Positions 49,795-61,871 of a DNA stretch of 64,000 bases are shown piece by piece. A program made the position numbers and the translations under genes. This stretch comes from Epiperipatus broadwayi (lineage: Eukaryota > Onychophora > Udeonychophora > Euonychophora > Peripatidae): assembly GCA_028023455.1 (NCBI GenBank), contig JAQFVV010006341.1, positions 2,360,001 through 2,424,000 on the forward strand, written 5' to 3'. How positions within the stretch are numbered: the stretch's first letter is position 1; every line of letters starts with the position of its first letter. The notes below the pieces were generated by a model that searched no databases, was not told where the DNA came from, and was given only the letters and a program-made list of their open reading frames with translations.

Positions 49795-51960
49795 GTTCCA
49801 AAATGTGGTGAGATAATGAGGAGATATGGAAACAAGGAAAAAGATTGCCCTAATAATCCCATAAATATAAATTAATATGTTGGAGTATTGTTCAAGGAGA
49901 TTTTAGAAATTATCAGTTGAGAAAAATATTGGTATGGAATGAGGGAGAGAGGAACATCAAATATCAAGTCAGTAGAAGTCAATTTTAACCCTATGCTGTT
50001 ATGAAGAAAAATAATTTAGAAAGAGTTTCGGAAAAAAGTGGAAATTACTAAAATGACTGACAACAGACAAATCAAGAAAAATGTTAAGATAGATGCTATA
50101 AATAAACAACAAGAGCAGTTTGTGACAGAAAATAATTTCAAGGATAAAATCAATCACCAACATATAAAAGACATAGCAGATGAAGCAATCAGATAAATTT
50201 AGATAAAAGTAAAGATTTCAAAAAAATATATAACAAGACTTTATCGAAATTTAGAACTAGACATGAAAAAGGAAATAATTGTTGGAGCCCAAAATAAAGA
50301 GAATCAGAAATTAATCACTAATTAGTTACCATGGTAAAACAATGAACTTATTGCTTTATACAGTAAAAGGAAAGAGTTCCATTATCAGAAGGGATTGGTT
50401 CTAGGAAATAGGAATCCAAGTCAGCATAATAAAGAAAATTTCTCTCAAACAAGAAATTAATGAACTACACAAACTTGTTTAATGAAGAATTGGGATATAG
50501 AGTTACTTGAAAACACATGTCCAACCCCCTTTCAATCCCTTTTGCTCAAAAAATAAAAATGGAGAAAAATCTAAATAATGGCAAATTAATGTCAGTTGAA
50601 AGATCAGATTGAGCCATGCTGTTTGGTAGTTATAACAAAGCCTAGTAGTCAAATCAGGATACATTGTGATTACAGAATAACTGTGAATAAATATTTAAAC
50701 AAGGAGGCATGCCCTGTAGCAAATATAAGGAAGGTATTAGCCAGTCTGAAAAACACATTTTATGAAACTTAATTTGAATTCTGCATTTAACCAGATACCG
50801 TTTGGCATCTTAATAGTGCCTAACCTATTCTAAGTAAACATTACATTGCTGCAAGACCTAGAGGGAGTTCTACCTTATTTTGATGACATACTCAAGATAG
50901 CAAGTTCAGTAGAATATGCTTTATCATAGACTGTTTAGAGTGAGAAATTAAATAGATTTGGAGTCAAATTAAACACCCCAAAAAAGTATGAAATATAAGA
51001 GAATTAGTATTTCTGGGTCATATAATTTCTAATAAAAAGAAGAAACCATCACCTGATAAGGTAAGCGCTGTGAAAAAAAGTGTCCAAACCTACAAACAAA
51101 AAGTGCAGGCATTCTTAGGATTGATACATTTTTAGAGGCTTTTTTGCAAACAAAGCAAAAGCAGCTAAACTATTGTATGACATTAAAAAAGGTCAAAAGT
51201 GGCAATGATTAAAAAGCCACAATGAAGCATTCATCCAAATCAAAGCTCCATTGTCATCTGACAAACTAGTAGAACATTTTAATAATAATCTAGAAGTATT
51301 AACTACAGATGCCTCAAAATGGAGTGTGGATGTGGTTTATTGTCATCCAAGTTATAATTGTGAAAGCCCCATAACCTAAGCATCATGGACTATTTCTAAG
51401 GCTAAGAGAAATTACAGTCAGGTTGATAAAGATGCCTTGGCTATCACATATTAAAAAAGTTTCATCAATATATTATTAGCAGATTTTTTCAATAATAAAA
51501 GATTAGATTAGACGCTGCTTCTCAGAATTCTCAATCATGATGAATATCATCTTATAAGAAGGCCAAAGAGATCTCTCATGCCAATGCATTTGAATCAAGT
51601 AGTAACAAGCTAGATGTTAACCATATAGACTTTGTAATCAGAAATATTAAATAATAAAAGAATAGCAATATGGACAAGATCTGATAAAAGCTACCAGCTG
51701 CTTATGGGATGGATTAAAAATGGCTGGCCAAATTTTTCCAATATGTATAAGTTATTAGAAAATAATATTAGTTATGAACAACCATACAAAATGTAAATCA
51801 GAACAGGTGTATCAATGACATTTATTATTCAAAATTAATATCTCTGAATACTACCAGATTTAAATCTTTTATTAGGACTAGGATTTAAACATTTTCTTTA
51901 AAAAGATTGGGGGTAAGGATTTACTGGCAGCCTGTTAAAGCTGACATTGGAATGTACCTA
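49795..51960 (+). pseudogene. decayed Ty3/Gypsy gag-pol (zinc knuckle, protease edge, RT, RNase H)
   Basis: Fragments appear in canonical order. KCGEIMRRYGNKEKDC (about 49801-49848) resembles a worn CCHC knuckle. TVKGKSSIIRRDW (about 50360-50400) resembles the VKG....LGR.WL segment between protease and RT. SSQIRIHCDYRITVNKYL (about 50645-50700) and CPVANIRKVLASLKN (to about 50757) match RT (S..IRIC.DYR.TVN....Y.(I)P.I...(L)..L). LPYFDDIL (about 50869-50893) is the RT catalytic (Y/F).DD box. SGHIIS near 51015 and QAFLGLIHF near 51106-51135 follow. RNase H appears as TTDASKWSV (51299-51328) and AKRNYSQVDKDALAI (51402-51448). An AIWTRSD...LLMGWIKNGW stretch (about 51665-51725) fits the connection to integrase. 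Every segment has stops or shifts; LTRs were not found. Confidence 0.82.
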
Positions 51961-52659
51961 TATTTTATTGATTTGACAAAGTATAGTTAATTTGTTGATA
52001 AAAGTTTTAAGCAGATTAGTTTTTCTATGCTATATATCATGTTTATGCAATAAAAATGATATGATGTATTTAGTGAAGAATGTTCTAAAGATTTTATATG
52101 CCTTTCTTTACAGATATAAATTTTGGTGCATCTCCACTGTTTACTGAGGATTCTTGTGATTATTCTCTAGATTTTGTAATATAAATTTGATTTGAATTAA
52201 TTATTTTCATGATTATATTTGTGGAGATATTTCAAATATATATAATTTAGGTATGCAGTTATATTATTAATTTGTAAGATAATGATTATTTGACACTGAC
52301 TGATATTGTTGGGAGTATTCACTGAAAAGTGTTTTCATATGTCTGACTATTTTAAGATGTTTGATTGGAATCTATGCTAGTGTTGTCTGTTAAGTAAAAT
52401 ATTCACACACAGAGAGAACTTTGTTTTAACATGCTAACAAACAAAAATTAAATATTGATTCAAATTTGTATGTGATGATAGTCAGAAAGACATTACAAAT
52501 GTCATATAAGTATATATGGGCCTAAGATTAAGAATTGGTACCATTGAGATAATTTTAATATAAAACCATTCAATAGCTGTTGAATTATGCTAGTGAAGTT
52601 ATAAAATAAATAAAAAGAAGTATGTGTATATTTAAATATAATCACATGGATTTAGAGAA
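51961..52659. other. AT-rich DNA after the Gypsy relic
   Basis: No gene recognised. Integrase sequence, expected here for the Gypsy relic, could not be followed. Confidence 0.4.
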
Positions 52660-53240
52660 TAAATTTTACTTTTAGTCATTATTAATGGTATGCTGTATAG
52701 CCAACTAAATATTCCATGGAGTATCTAGATCTCCATGATCCATTGAAACAAAGTATTATTAATGGTTGGTGGCTTTGCAGGAATTTATGGATAGATACCC
52801 TTACCTGTAAATTATAACCTTTCTATATAAATATCAGTGGTTATACACTTTATGAAAGCAACTGTTTTAAAGTAAAAATTGTAATTGATAAGTCTATTGG
52901 AATCCTCTGGTGATAAATGTAGGCTATATCTGCAGGCTTTTAGCTGACCATTGCAGTCGAGACTTGAAGCAATGGTCAACATCTATCACCAAAAGGCATC
53001 CCTAAATTTACCATCTAGAATGCCTTACATTAAAACATTAGCATTCATTATGTATTTAACCACTGATATTTATATAGGAATATTATAATTTGTTGGTGAG
53101 AACATCTACCCATAAATAACTGCAAAACTTTTACCCACTAATACTATGTTCATGTTCTAATAGGTCATGAAGATCTAGAGACTCCATGGAATATTCAGTT
53201 ACCTAAAGCATATGGTGGCACGACTAATAATAATGTCTAA
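52660..53240. mobile_element. large foldback element (about 580 bp)
   Basis: The left arm (about 52680-52860) and right arm (about 53045-53235) are inverted copies. Shared blocks include AATATTCCATGGAGT / ACTCCATGGAATATT and TATAAATATCAGTGGTTA / TAACCACTGATATTTATA. At the centre GACCATTGC (52947 region) pairs with GCAATGGTC, placing the axis near 52960. No coding capacity. The ends lie in AT-rich sequence, and no target duplication was identified. Confidence 0.75.
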
Positions 53241-53424
53241 TAAAAAATATCTCTGAAATTTATAAATCCATGAGGTTATATTTAAAATACAAGAAATAAA
53301 TCCTTTATGTTGCTTATTCAAATTAAAAATAAATCATAGATATAATAAAATATCTTTACTAACTACAAAATGATATATAACAATAGCCTGAAATATAGTC
53401 ATATAATCATCACAAATAAAAATA

Positions 53425-53560
53425 CCAAATAAAAGCTCTTTTCGGCAAATTTTAAATTTTTGCCCTTTTCAATATGGCTTAATTACAAAAATAACCTATA
53501 CTGTATACGTAGTGACATCTACCGGCTCTATATAAAATTAACACAAGCCTATAATTATAC
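53425..53560. repeat. partial copy of the 26-kb MITE family
   Basis: CTTTTCGGCAAATTTTAAAT, then TTTTTGCCCTTTTCAATATG and a following GTGACATCTA block, occur in the same order as the left arm of 26037-26628 (TTTTCGGCAAATT..TTTTGCCCTTTTCAATATG..GCGACATCTA). Only one arm is evident here. Confidence 0.7.
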
Positions 53561-53579
53561 TGAAATATTTTTATAACAA

Positions 53580-54355
53580 CACATTATACAACTGTCCATT
53601 CATTTTTCATTATCCAATTATTAGTTAAATTAACTGATGTTTTATAAATGTTCATACAATTATTTCTGTTATAATTAATGTAATTGGTTTCATATATTTT
53701 TCTTCTATTAATTTCTTTAATATAATTTAATGGACTTATGTCCATATTTTAAGTAATGAACATATAATGCAGATCCGTCATCTCTTCTATTAATAGCATT
53801 ATTATGTTCTTTAGCCCTTTTTTCTAATTGTTTATATGTAAACACATATTATATTTAAACACACGTTACAATGACAATTAGTTTTTGTATTTTATAGTTT
53901 CATTTGTGTAAGTTAACTATTTAATATGTTTATATTAAAATCACCTTAATGAGACTAATTCTACATCTTAGGCCATGTATGCACTTATATATTTCTAATA
54001 TCTTTCTTAATACCATCATGGGCCAAGTTTCAATAATAAATCAATAATTTCAGTAAAGATTGATTATACATGTTAAACTTTGTTCATATGGTTATAATTG
54101 ATGCCCAACATGGAGTCCGATACACTGTAACCATGAGTATGCTGAATTTTAAAAAAGTTATGCCAGTAATTTTTTTAAATGAATATCTTTTTTTGTTTGT
54201 ATTAACATAAAGTTATAGATTAGAATGGGATGTAAAAGTACTGCCAGAAAATAAAATGTGCACAGTTGTATACACATGAGAAAGGAAACTTGTAAAATAT
54301 AACATAGAAAATAAATTATTGGAAAGATGGAATAAAAAGAAAGGAAATTGGGAAC
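53580..54355. other. AT-rich DNA, nothing recognised
   Basis: No gene recognised. Confidence 0.35.
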
Positions 54356-54359
54356 TGGG

Positions 54360-54560
54360 TGCAAATTTAGTATGCGATCTCTGCCATTTTGAATTTCAAA
54401 AATAGCCAAAAACATCGTCTGACACATCTAAATGATAAAAAACTACGCGAAAACAGGAAAAATTTAGAACTTGGGTCACGTGACTTGAAAAAACCCACAT
54501 GAATGCGTAAAATAAACACATAAATGAAATACAATAAATAAATAAATAGCTAGTATTTTT
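54360..54560 (-). repeat. dispersed repeat, minus-strand copy (pair with 62203-62680)
   Basis: Read on the - strand, this stretch contains TATTCCTTCAAAAATAC, then GTTTTTTCAAGTCACGTGA, then AGATGTGTCAGACGATGTTT and TTCAAAATGGCAGAGATC. The same blocks appear in the same order on the + strand at 62203-62680. The overlapping minus-strand frame beginning MCQTMFLAIFEIQNGRDRIL recurs in the other copy as MCQTMFLAIYEIQNGRDHVL. Whether it was ever coding is unknown. Confidence 0.7.
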
Positions 54561-54568
54561 GAAGGAAT

Positions 54569-54673
54569 ACCTTCATTATCAAAGCTGTGGCTAAATGAAT
54601 TGCGAAGTAAAACTGTTGCTATAAGAAATGCAAAGTGTATGCAAATTTAGCACACAGCTTTGATAATGAAGGT
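54569..54673. mobile_element. 105-bp hairpin element with perfect 21-bp inverted ends
   Basis: ACCTTCATTATCAAAGCTGT(G) at 54569-54589 is the exact reverse complement of 54653-54673, and the match extends loosely through GCTAAAT / ATTTAGC. A short MITE-like unit inserted beside the repeat at 54360-54560. Confidence 0.75.
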
Positions 54674-55377
54674 AAATAAACCCAATAGCCATTTATTTAT
54701 TTATCATATTTCTTTTTTTTTCTTTACGCACTCATAATTTTATTTGTGTGAAATATATTACTCAATATATATCTAATATTTATTACTCATTATAAACACA
54801 GTCACAAAGCGATTATTAATTAAAATAAATATTTTTTTAAAAAAAATATAAAAAAATATTTACATTTATTTAAAATATGTTTTGTTTTCCTTTGTTGGTA
54901 GTAAAACTCATTTCAATGTTAATAGATATACAGATTATAGTGATATAATCAAGAGTAGATCTGATATAGATGAAATGCAAATGAAGACTTTAATGAGTTT
55001 TATCTTCTTATATTTTAACGCGTATATATGTTTGTGTACAAGTAAGCTGTATATAACTAACTTTGACTGGAGTAAAATTTATATATTCATCCGCACATTG
55101 TAAGAGGCTTAATACGCCTTATTCGGGTCTCCTCATCATATCAAGAAAGTTACTTTTTAATTCTCAGAATTTGTATACAAAATAATTATAGAATGGTTTG
55201 CATATTTTTCTGAACATTTTTTAATTTATTTGTTGAGGCATGATTTTATATATTGAAGCAGTGAATATCATCTGTACGCAGATATACTTCATTTTACTTA
55301 AAATCAAACTATCTCCCATGGTGTATAAAATGTAATATTAAAATCCGCACACATTTGTAATAGGTGCGTGTGTATAT

Positions 55378-57022
55378 TGTGATAATCGCACATACTGCGA
55401 TCACTCATATAGATATTTAACATTTAAAGAATATTAAATATTGTGTTTGGAATACTAAAAAGTGAGTTTAAAAAATTATAAACAAAGAAATGTTTTAATT
55501 AAGAAAAGAGAGGGAATTAGAATCAAAAAGATTCTTATCTTTTACCCTCCAAAGTTAAGATTTTATGAAATGAAAAATAAGTTAGAAATATTGAAATTGT
55601 ACATTAGAAAATTAATAGTAATAAAGAAATCTAAATGAAAGACAAATTGAAATATGATGTATAAGAAAAGTACAGTTTGAAGAGTTTAAATAAGAGTAAA
55701 GTAGAAATTTAAAACATGACCAAAAGATAAGGATCTGGGTCATAAAAGTACACATTTGACAATAAAACGAAATGTGTGTATGAAGTAAGAGGAAGACATT
55801 AATGCTTGTCAAAATAAAATAAAAAACATTTTATTAAAAATCTGTGTAATTAAAGGAGAAATAAGAAATAAATGTACATAGTGCTACAAAATTGGGTAAA
55901 AACAAATCTATGTAAATGGCTGAAGGCATAGTAAGAAAAGAAAGGTGCGAGAACAAAGGATCGAAAGGACTGGAATTTTTAATTAAAAAGTTTCAGTATA
56001 GTGATTAGAGTTGGAGACTTCTTGCCGAGAGATTGGTCGAAACACTGCTCCGATAATAAGCAGCCACCGTTATCAAGATATGATTTCTAACATCGGTGCC
56101 TCATCAAGAATGGCTGGCTAAGGGTCGTCGTGATCACTTGCCGATCCAGGCTCACTGCTCTAATGGTTCCCATCTAGATGTAACAACTGTCGATGTAGCA
56201 CCTTTCTGGAGTGTTCGTTTTGCCTTGTCCTTGATGTCCTAAATGCGGAGGAGTTCCCACAACCAAAATCTAACTTAAGAGCCACCGTTCCCTGCTAAAA
56301 AAGTGGAGAAATTCCATGTGGCGGTCAGCAAGACTTCAAAGTAATTCAGACTTAAAAACCTAGGTAAATATGTATACTACATTTTATATTTGCATGTGCA
56401 CATACCTTTATTGAGACAATGGCCAAATTCTCACTTTGAATGATACAGACATTCTTTAACTTTTTTATATATATCCGGAATGACGATTTATAAATGTACA
56501 ATCATTTATAGGATCTTTTTATTTTGTTTACTCATATAGCATTGTAGCATATAATTGTTTTTTTATTGAGTGTTAATGATTTAAAGTATTTCTTTTATTG
56601 TTAATTTATTCTATTAAATATATTTATTATTGATTTAAATCTGTTTTGTCTCGTTCTTCACCACTCCAAAAAGTAATATAGTCTAAGGGTTTGGGAAATA
56701 ATTATTACTCATTTTGAGTACTGAATTAACACATGAAGCTAGTGGTGCAGTATTTTGATCCCATTAAAATTTATAAATATCCAAGAGCTGTAACTCTGTT
56801 AAATCTTACAGCAGTCAAGAGATAGTTGACCGGGAAAGATAACCTGGGGGTATACCCATATAGTTACAGGTTTGGTCAAGTACGGATATAGAAATCGTTT
56901 ATGTCCGTATGTTTTCTCTGCTTGCGGTAGCAGAAAGTGGATGATACTTGAATTTTAAGAATTCCCCATTATATATAAATAAAAGGGAAGTTTATGCTTT
57001 CGATCGCCGGATTTTCGTTACA
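55378..57022 (+). repeat. 5' LTR of element C (about 1.65 kb)
   Basis: TG...CA bounded. It contains about 420 bp (about 56062-56478) that are missing from the 3' LTR. An AT-rich TATATAAATAAAAGG block at about 56972-56986 near its end may act as TATA box or poly(A) signal. Confidence 0.85.
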
Positions 57023-57025
57023 TTT

Positions 57026-57045
57026 TGGGGGCCAGAGTCCGGGAT
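57026..57045 (+). other. primer-binding site of element C, tRNA-Pro-like
   Basis: TGGGGGCCAGAGTCCGGGAT starts three bases after the LTR. It shares TGGGGGC and TCCGGGAT with the classical tRNA-Pro PBS used by murine leukaemia viruses but has five bases rather than three between them. tRNA-Pro is the likely primer; this is inferred. Confidence 0.65.
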
Positions 57046-58306
57046 TTCTATTGCTGTGAATTAGTGATCACGTGTTGAATTAATTTTATAAGATAACAAA
57101 AATATTTTCTAAAAAATATATATATGTGTTTTCAAAATATATGAAATTAGCGTCGTAAGTTAGAGTGGTGAGAAGCGAAGATGAAGGGGATAAATTTTTT
57201 CAGTTTAAAATACTTTATATATGTGTTTCAATGTCAAATGTGTACAAAGGATAGAAAGAGGGGGGAATTTATTTTTTATTAAGAAAGTTTTGAAGTGCTT
57301 AGGGACGTATATAATCTAAGACAAGTATTCAGACAAATTGTAACGAACAAAGAATTGATTATCTAGATGTAATTGTTGTAACGAAAAATAAAGTAGTTAA
57401 GTTAAAAAGAATAAAACAGTTTCAGTAAGGTTGTAATTATAAATGTTAAATAATTAAAAATGTTCGCATATATAAGTTAAATTGAAGAAAATATATGTAT
57501 GATTCTAGAATAGTCGTGTATCTTAGTTAAGTTGAGGGAAATATATATGTCTGATTTTAAAAATAATCGTGAGGATAACTTGATCAATAAATTACTAACA
57601 TAGCCTGTATAATGAAGTATATCTGTTAAATGGAAGGAAATATATATGTATGATTTTAAAATAGTAAAGTGATCAATAAAGTACAAACATAGTGTGTGTA
57701 ACGAAGGATGTTAGTGCGTTAAAGAAAATATATGTGTATGATTTGTTTTAAACAGCCGTAACCTTAAATTGATCGAAAACTATAAACGTAATATTAGAAA
57801 ATAAAATATTGGTGGGATTTTATGACCATGATAAGAAAGTGATAAGTAAAGTACCAAGGTATAATGTAGAATATTAAGAAATGGAAAAATAAGTGAATTG
57901 GTGATAGCCTTAACGAAATTGAATAATAAATTAATACACTTAACACTACCCTATAGCAGGAACTCGAATTCAGTTGAAATTATAGTTAAAGGTAATACAT
58001 AAGAGCATTATTAATTGAAGTATAGTGAGTCAGAGTTGGATAAGTATGGGAAATATAGGACAATCATCGAGGTGGGGCAGACAGTCAAACGAATCTAGGG
58101 CAGGAAGACAAGATGGTGAACCAGAGTGCAGATGTTTGGGTTGGCTAGCAGTCTAAATGCTAACTGACAGATAACAGAGAAATTAAATAGCTAATCAAAG
58201 TAAAAAAGCAAAGAGTAGAAAGAAATTTTTTATATAAATCTATCCAGAAGAGTTCAGTAAAATAATACTAATAAACAAAGATCAAGGGTTGAATAAATTG
58301 ATATCT
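57046..58306 (+). other. 5' leader of element C
   Basis: About 1.26 kb without a recognisable ORF. It contains four loosely repeated GAA(G/A)GAAA(A)TATATATGT..GATT blocks at about 57485, 57535, 57640 and 57725, a degenerate tandem repeat of 45-110 bp spacing. The leader is unusually long for a Gypsy element. Confidence 0.5.
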
Positions 58307-59754
58307 ATGCATACAAGGTCCCAAGCTAAAATGGACCTTCAAGAAAAGGAAGTAAGAGAAGGGAATGAAGATAAGGAGGTGGAAGTAAAGGATAAAATAG
58401 ACTATAGTGATATCATGGATATGCTAAGGCAAATGAGGGTTGAGCAACAGTAATTCATGAAAGAATACATGGATAGAGAAGGATGGAAGAATGGAGGGTA
58501 AAGATAGAAATAGACAACCAGAAAAGAATTGCTGAAGCCATGGAAGAAATTAGAAATGATGTCATCCAGCAATCAGAGGCTAAAGACACAAGAAATATAT
58601 TTTACAGAGAAATTAAGTGGGATGAACAAAAGAGTATGGAGCCATGTGTATATGATGAATTAGAAAGGGCCAAGAGTATAGGTAGAGAATCAGCAGAGTT
58701 TGATCTGAGGGAAGACATAGGGTGACCAGAAAGGGGAATAAGAAAATTAAATAAAGAAGTGGAAGTGATAAGAGTAGAAGATAGTAGGATGCTGACAAGG
58801 ATGCGGGGGAATATAATTCAGATAGCGAAGTCAGTAGAAAGGTTAAACACAAAATTTAAAGAGAGGATAGATAGGTTAGCCAATAACAGTGCCAATACCA
58901 AAGTAAAGGGCATAGGACCACGAACAAATGGAGAATGTACAGATATGGGCTATGGGAATTGCATTGATTATCCTGTTGGCTTCCATCAATTTCTAAAAAT
59001 ACAAGTTTTCGCTGGAGATCCTGGAGAAAGCCCTATGGAACACCTAGGAAGCCTGGAGCGGTACTTCAAGTTTAGTAGGATGAATGAGGAGGCCAAGTTA
59101 GCAGTCACTTGCAGGGCTAATCTCAAGTCTGGTGGAACTCACTGTTCCAGAAACCCACCACATTTTCAGGGTATCACAAGGCTTTGAGGACCAGTTATTT
59201 GAGTGAGGAACTCCAGAAAGATATGCTGCATTGGATAACACAGAAGAAATGGAGACCGGGGAAATTGTTTACAACATTCTTTCGCCATCAAGTAGCCAAG
59301 TTAGGGATGATGACTGCATACCAATTATCTGAGATGCAAATACTCTGGATAACTAGGCATATGTTCCCAAAAGAGATAGAACAGATACTAATCAGTACAG
59401 AGAGGAACATGGTGGACCATGTGGCCAAGTTGCTAAGTGCATTGGATACCACCAGGGCCGACCAGAAGGAGGTTGGATATAAACCTAGACCGCCTCCAAA
59501 AGAACCACTTATAATAAAAAATGGATGGGATCCTAGTGAAGGATGATGGCAAAAAAACCGGAGATATTCTGCAAAGTGGAACTCAAGGAGACAGGAAAAT
59601 GGATGACAAAGATTGGAGACGGAATGGAAGCGTCCATATGACAGGACTGAAGACCGAGAATGTAGGGATCAAAATCCGCATCTCAGAGGAGGCAGATGTG
59701 AGGTCAATAGAGAAAGACAACTGCCAGATAAAACCTAAGTGCAATCACCAATAA
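58307..59754 (+). pseudogene. gag of LTR element C, broken
   Basis: Probably starts at ATG 58307 (MHTRSQAKMDLQEKE), a typical Gypsy-type M.TRSQ gag start. A stop near 58451 and frame changes follow. The next frame is open at 58483-58725 and, after a TGA, 58759-59187. It holds a charged coiled-coil region and the gag core VFAGDPGESPMEHLGSLERY (about 59005-59065). A shift to the frame at 59184-59546 brings LQKDMLHWITQKKW...LFTTFFRHQVAKLG.. and MFPKEIEQILISTERNM. A third frame (59521-59754) is basic and could be the nucleic-acid-binding tail, but there is no CCHC knuckle. The core shares the F.GD..ESP...L..(F/L)..(F/Y) pattern with element A. Inactive. Confidence 0.75.
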
Positions 59755-60602
59755 AGGATGGATTCACTGATACCAGATTTGAAATGGAATTGGACCACGA
59801 GTAATGGAAAACAGACATGAAATTAGGAAATATTGATCATGATAATATAAGGGAGTGTTGAGCCAGTAAATGGCCAAACAGTATAAAGGACTTTAGGATA
59901 AACTAAGAAAACAGATGATAGATAGTAGTGTGAGATCGTAGATAAAGGCTGAAGGTGTGTAGGTATAGATATTTATAGGTGGATCTCAGCAGTATATGTT
60001 GAGCCTTCTCTATTATGCATTCATGTGTGTTCTGTGGTTACCAGATCTTATTAGATAAAGAAGACAGGGACAGAGATCCCCTTCTCATAATGACTCACTG
60101 GATTAAGATTTCCAGTTAGATATTTGACAAATATCATGAGTCAATGAATTAGAATCCAATGTATGGGGAAAGAACGCCTTTATAAAAATACGAGCTATCA
60201 GTAAAGTATTCTGAGATCATGGATGAGCTGGATGAAAAAGATGCCAGCCTCTTAACTCACCTCGGGATAGTGACCAGTGTTGTCACTTAGAGGATTATCA
60301 TTTGTAAAATGTGAGGTATGAACAGGTTTAATGGAGTCACAGTGATATCCTGTGGACTTGAACCTGTATATACAAGTAGGAGGCAGAAATAAAACTCATG
60401 TAATGTTTATAGTGAGATTAAATTGATTTAGTAATGCTGTTTGGGTCATCAGAGTAGAAATGTAATTTGCCTGGTCACCTCTCTAAGTATAATCTCATCA
60501 CTAAATCATATTAGGAGTGCATGGATATGAAAGGGTTCGAACAGTAGTTAGGAGCATCTAGCCTTCAATGCATTAAATTAAAATTTTTTAAGAAAAAATT
60601 TT
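59755..60602 (+). other. remainder of element C internal region
   Basis: About 850 bp between gag and the polypurine tract. I see no aspartic-protease DTG, no RT (Y)xDD and no integrase motif, so pol appears deleted rather than merely mutated. Confidence 0.5.
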
Positions 60603-60614
60603 AAAGGAGGGGAA
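60603..60614 (+). other. polypurine tract of element C
   Basis: AAAGGAGGGGAA lies eight bases before the 3' LTR start (CGGTATAA|TGTGAT). Expected plus-strand priming site. Confidence 0.65.
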
Positions 60615-60622
60615 CGGTATAA

Positions 60623-61871
60623 TGTGATGATCGCACATACTGCGATCACACATATAGATATTTAACATGTAAAGAATATTAAATATTGTGTTTGGAATAC
60701 TAAAAAGTGAGTTTAAAAAATTATAAACAAAGAAATGTTTTAAACAAATTAAAAAAAGAGAGGGAATTAGAATCGAAAAGATTCTTATCTTTTACCCTCC
60801 AAAGTTAAGATTTTGTGAAATGAAAAATAAGTTAGAAATATTGAAATTGTACATTAGAAAATTATTAATAATAAAGAAATCTAAACAAAAGACAAATTGA
60901 AATATGATGTATAAGAAAAGTACAGTTTGAAGAGTTTAAATAAGAGTAAAGTAGAAATTTAAAACATGACCGAAAGATAAGGATCTAGGTCATAAAAGTA
61001 CACATTTGACGATAAAACGAAATGCGTGTATGGATTGTATGAGGTAAGAGGAAGACAGCAAGAATTAATGCTTGTCAAAATAAAATAAAAAAACATTTTA
61101 TTAAAAATCTGTGTAATTAAAGGAGAAATAAATAAATGTACATAGTGCTACAAAATTGGGTAAAAACAAATCTATGTAAATTGCCAAAGGCATAGTAAGA
61201 AAAGAAAGGTGGGAATAAAAGCGAGAACAAAGGATCGAAAGGACTGTGGAATTTTTAATTAAAGTTTCAGTATAGTGATTAGAGTTGGAGACTTCTTGTC
61301 GAGAGGTTGGTGGAAACACTGCTCTGATAAGAAGCAATGACAATTTATAAATGTACAATCATTTATAAGATCTTTTTATTTTGTTTACTCATAGCATTGT
61401 AGCATATAATCTTTTTTTATTAAGTGTTAATGATTTAAAGTATTCTTTTATTGTTAATTTATTCTATTAAATATATTTATTATTGATTTAAATCTGTTTC
61501 GTCTCGTTCTTCGCCACTCCAAAAAGTAATAGAGTCTAAGGGTTTGGGAAATAATTATTACTCATTTTGAGTACTGAATTAACACGTGAAGCTAATGGTG
61601 CAGTATTTTGATCCCATTAAAATTTATAAATATCCAAGTGCTGTAACTCTGTTAAATCTTACAGCAGTCGAGAGATAGTTGACCGGGAAAGATAACCTGG
61701 GGCTATACCCATATAGTTACAGGTTCGGTCAAGTATGGATATAGACTCATTTATGTCCGTATGTTCTCTGCTTGCGGTAGCGGAAAGTGGACGATCTTGA
61801 ATTTTAAGAATTCCTCATTATATATAAATAAAAGGGAAGTTTAAGCTTTCAATCGCCGGGTTTCCATTTCA
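60623..61871 (+). repeat. 3' LTR of element C (about 1.25 kb)
   Basis: Aligns with the 5' LTR from end to end except for the missing block of about 420 bp after GATAAGAAGCA (about 61338). It has scattered substitutions, more than between the LTRs of element A, suggesting an older insertion. Confidence 0.85.

Larger units (their letters stand above)
55378..61871 (+). mobile_element. LTR retrotransposon C, Ty3/Gypsy-like, gag-only (non-autonomous)
   Basis: Direct LTRs begin TGTGAT(A/G)ATCGCACATAC and end (T/C)..TT(A/T)CA. ATAT flanks both sides (55374-55377 and 61872-61875), although the AT-rich surroundings weaken this. A primer-binding site sits three bases after the 5' LTR and a polypurine tract ends just before the 3' LTR. 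The internal region (57023-60622, about 3.6 kb) carries a broken gag and no recognisable protease, RT or integrase. Confidence 0.85.

Noticed and set aside
56062-56478. Extra 420 bp of the 5' LTR of element C as an inserted SINE or MITE
   Set aside because: No target duplication, terminal repeat or tail flanks it; deletion from the 3' LTR is simpler.
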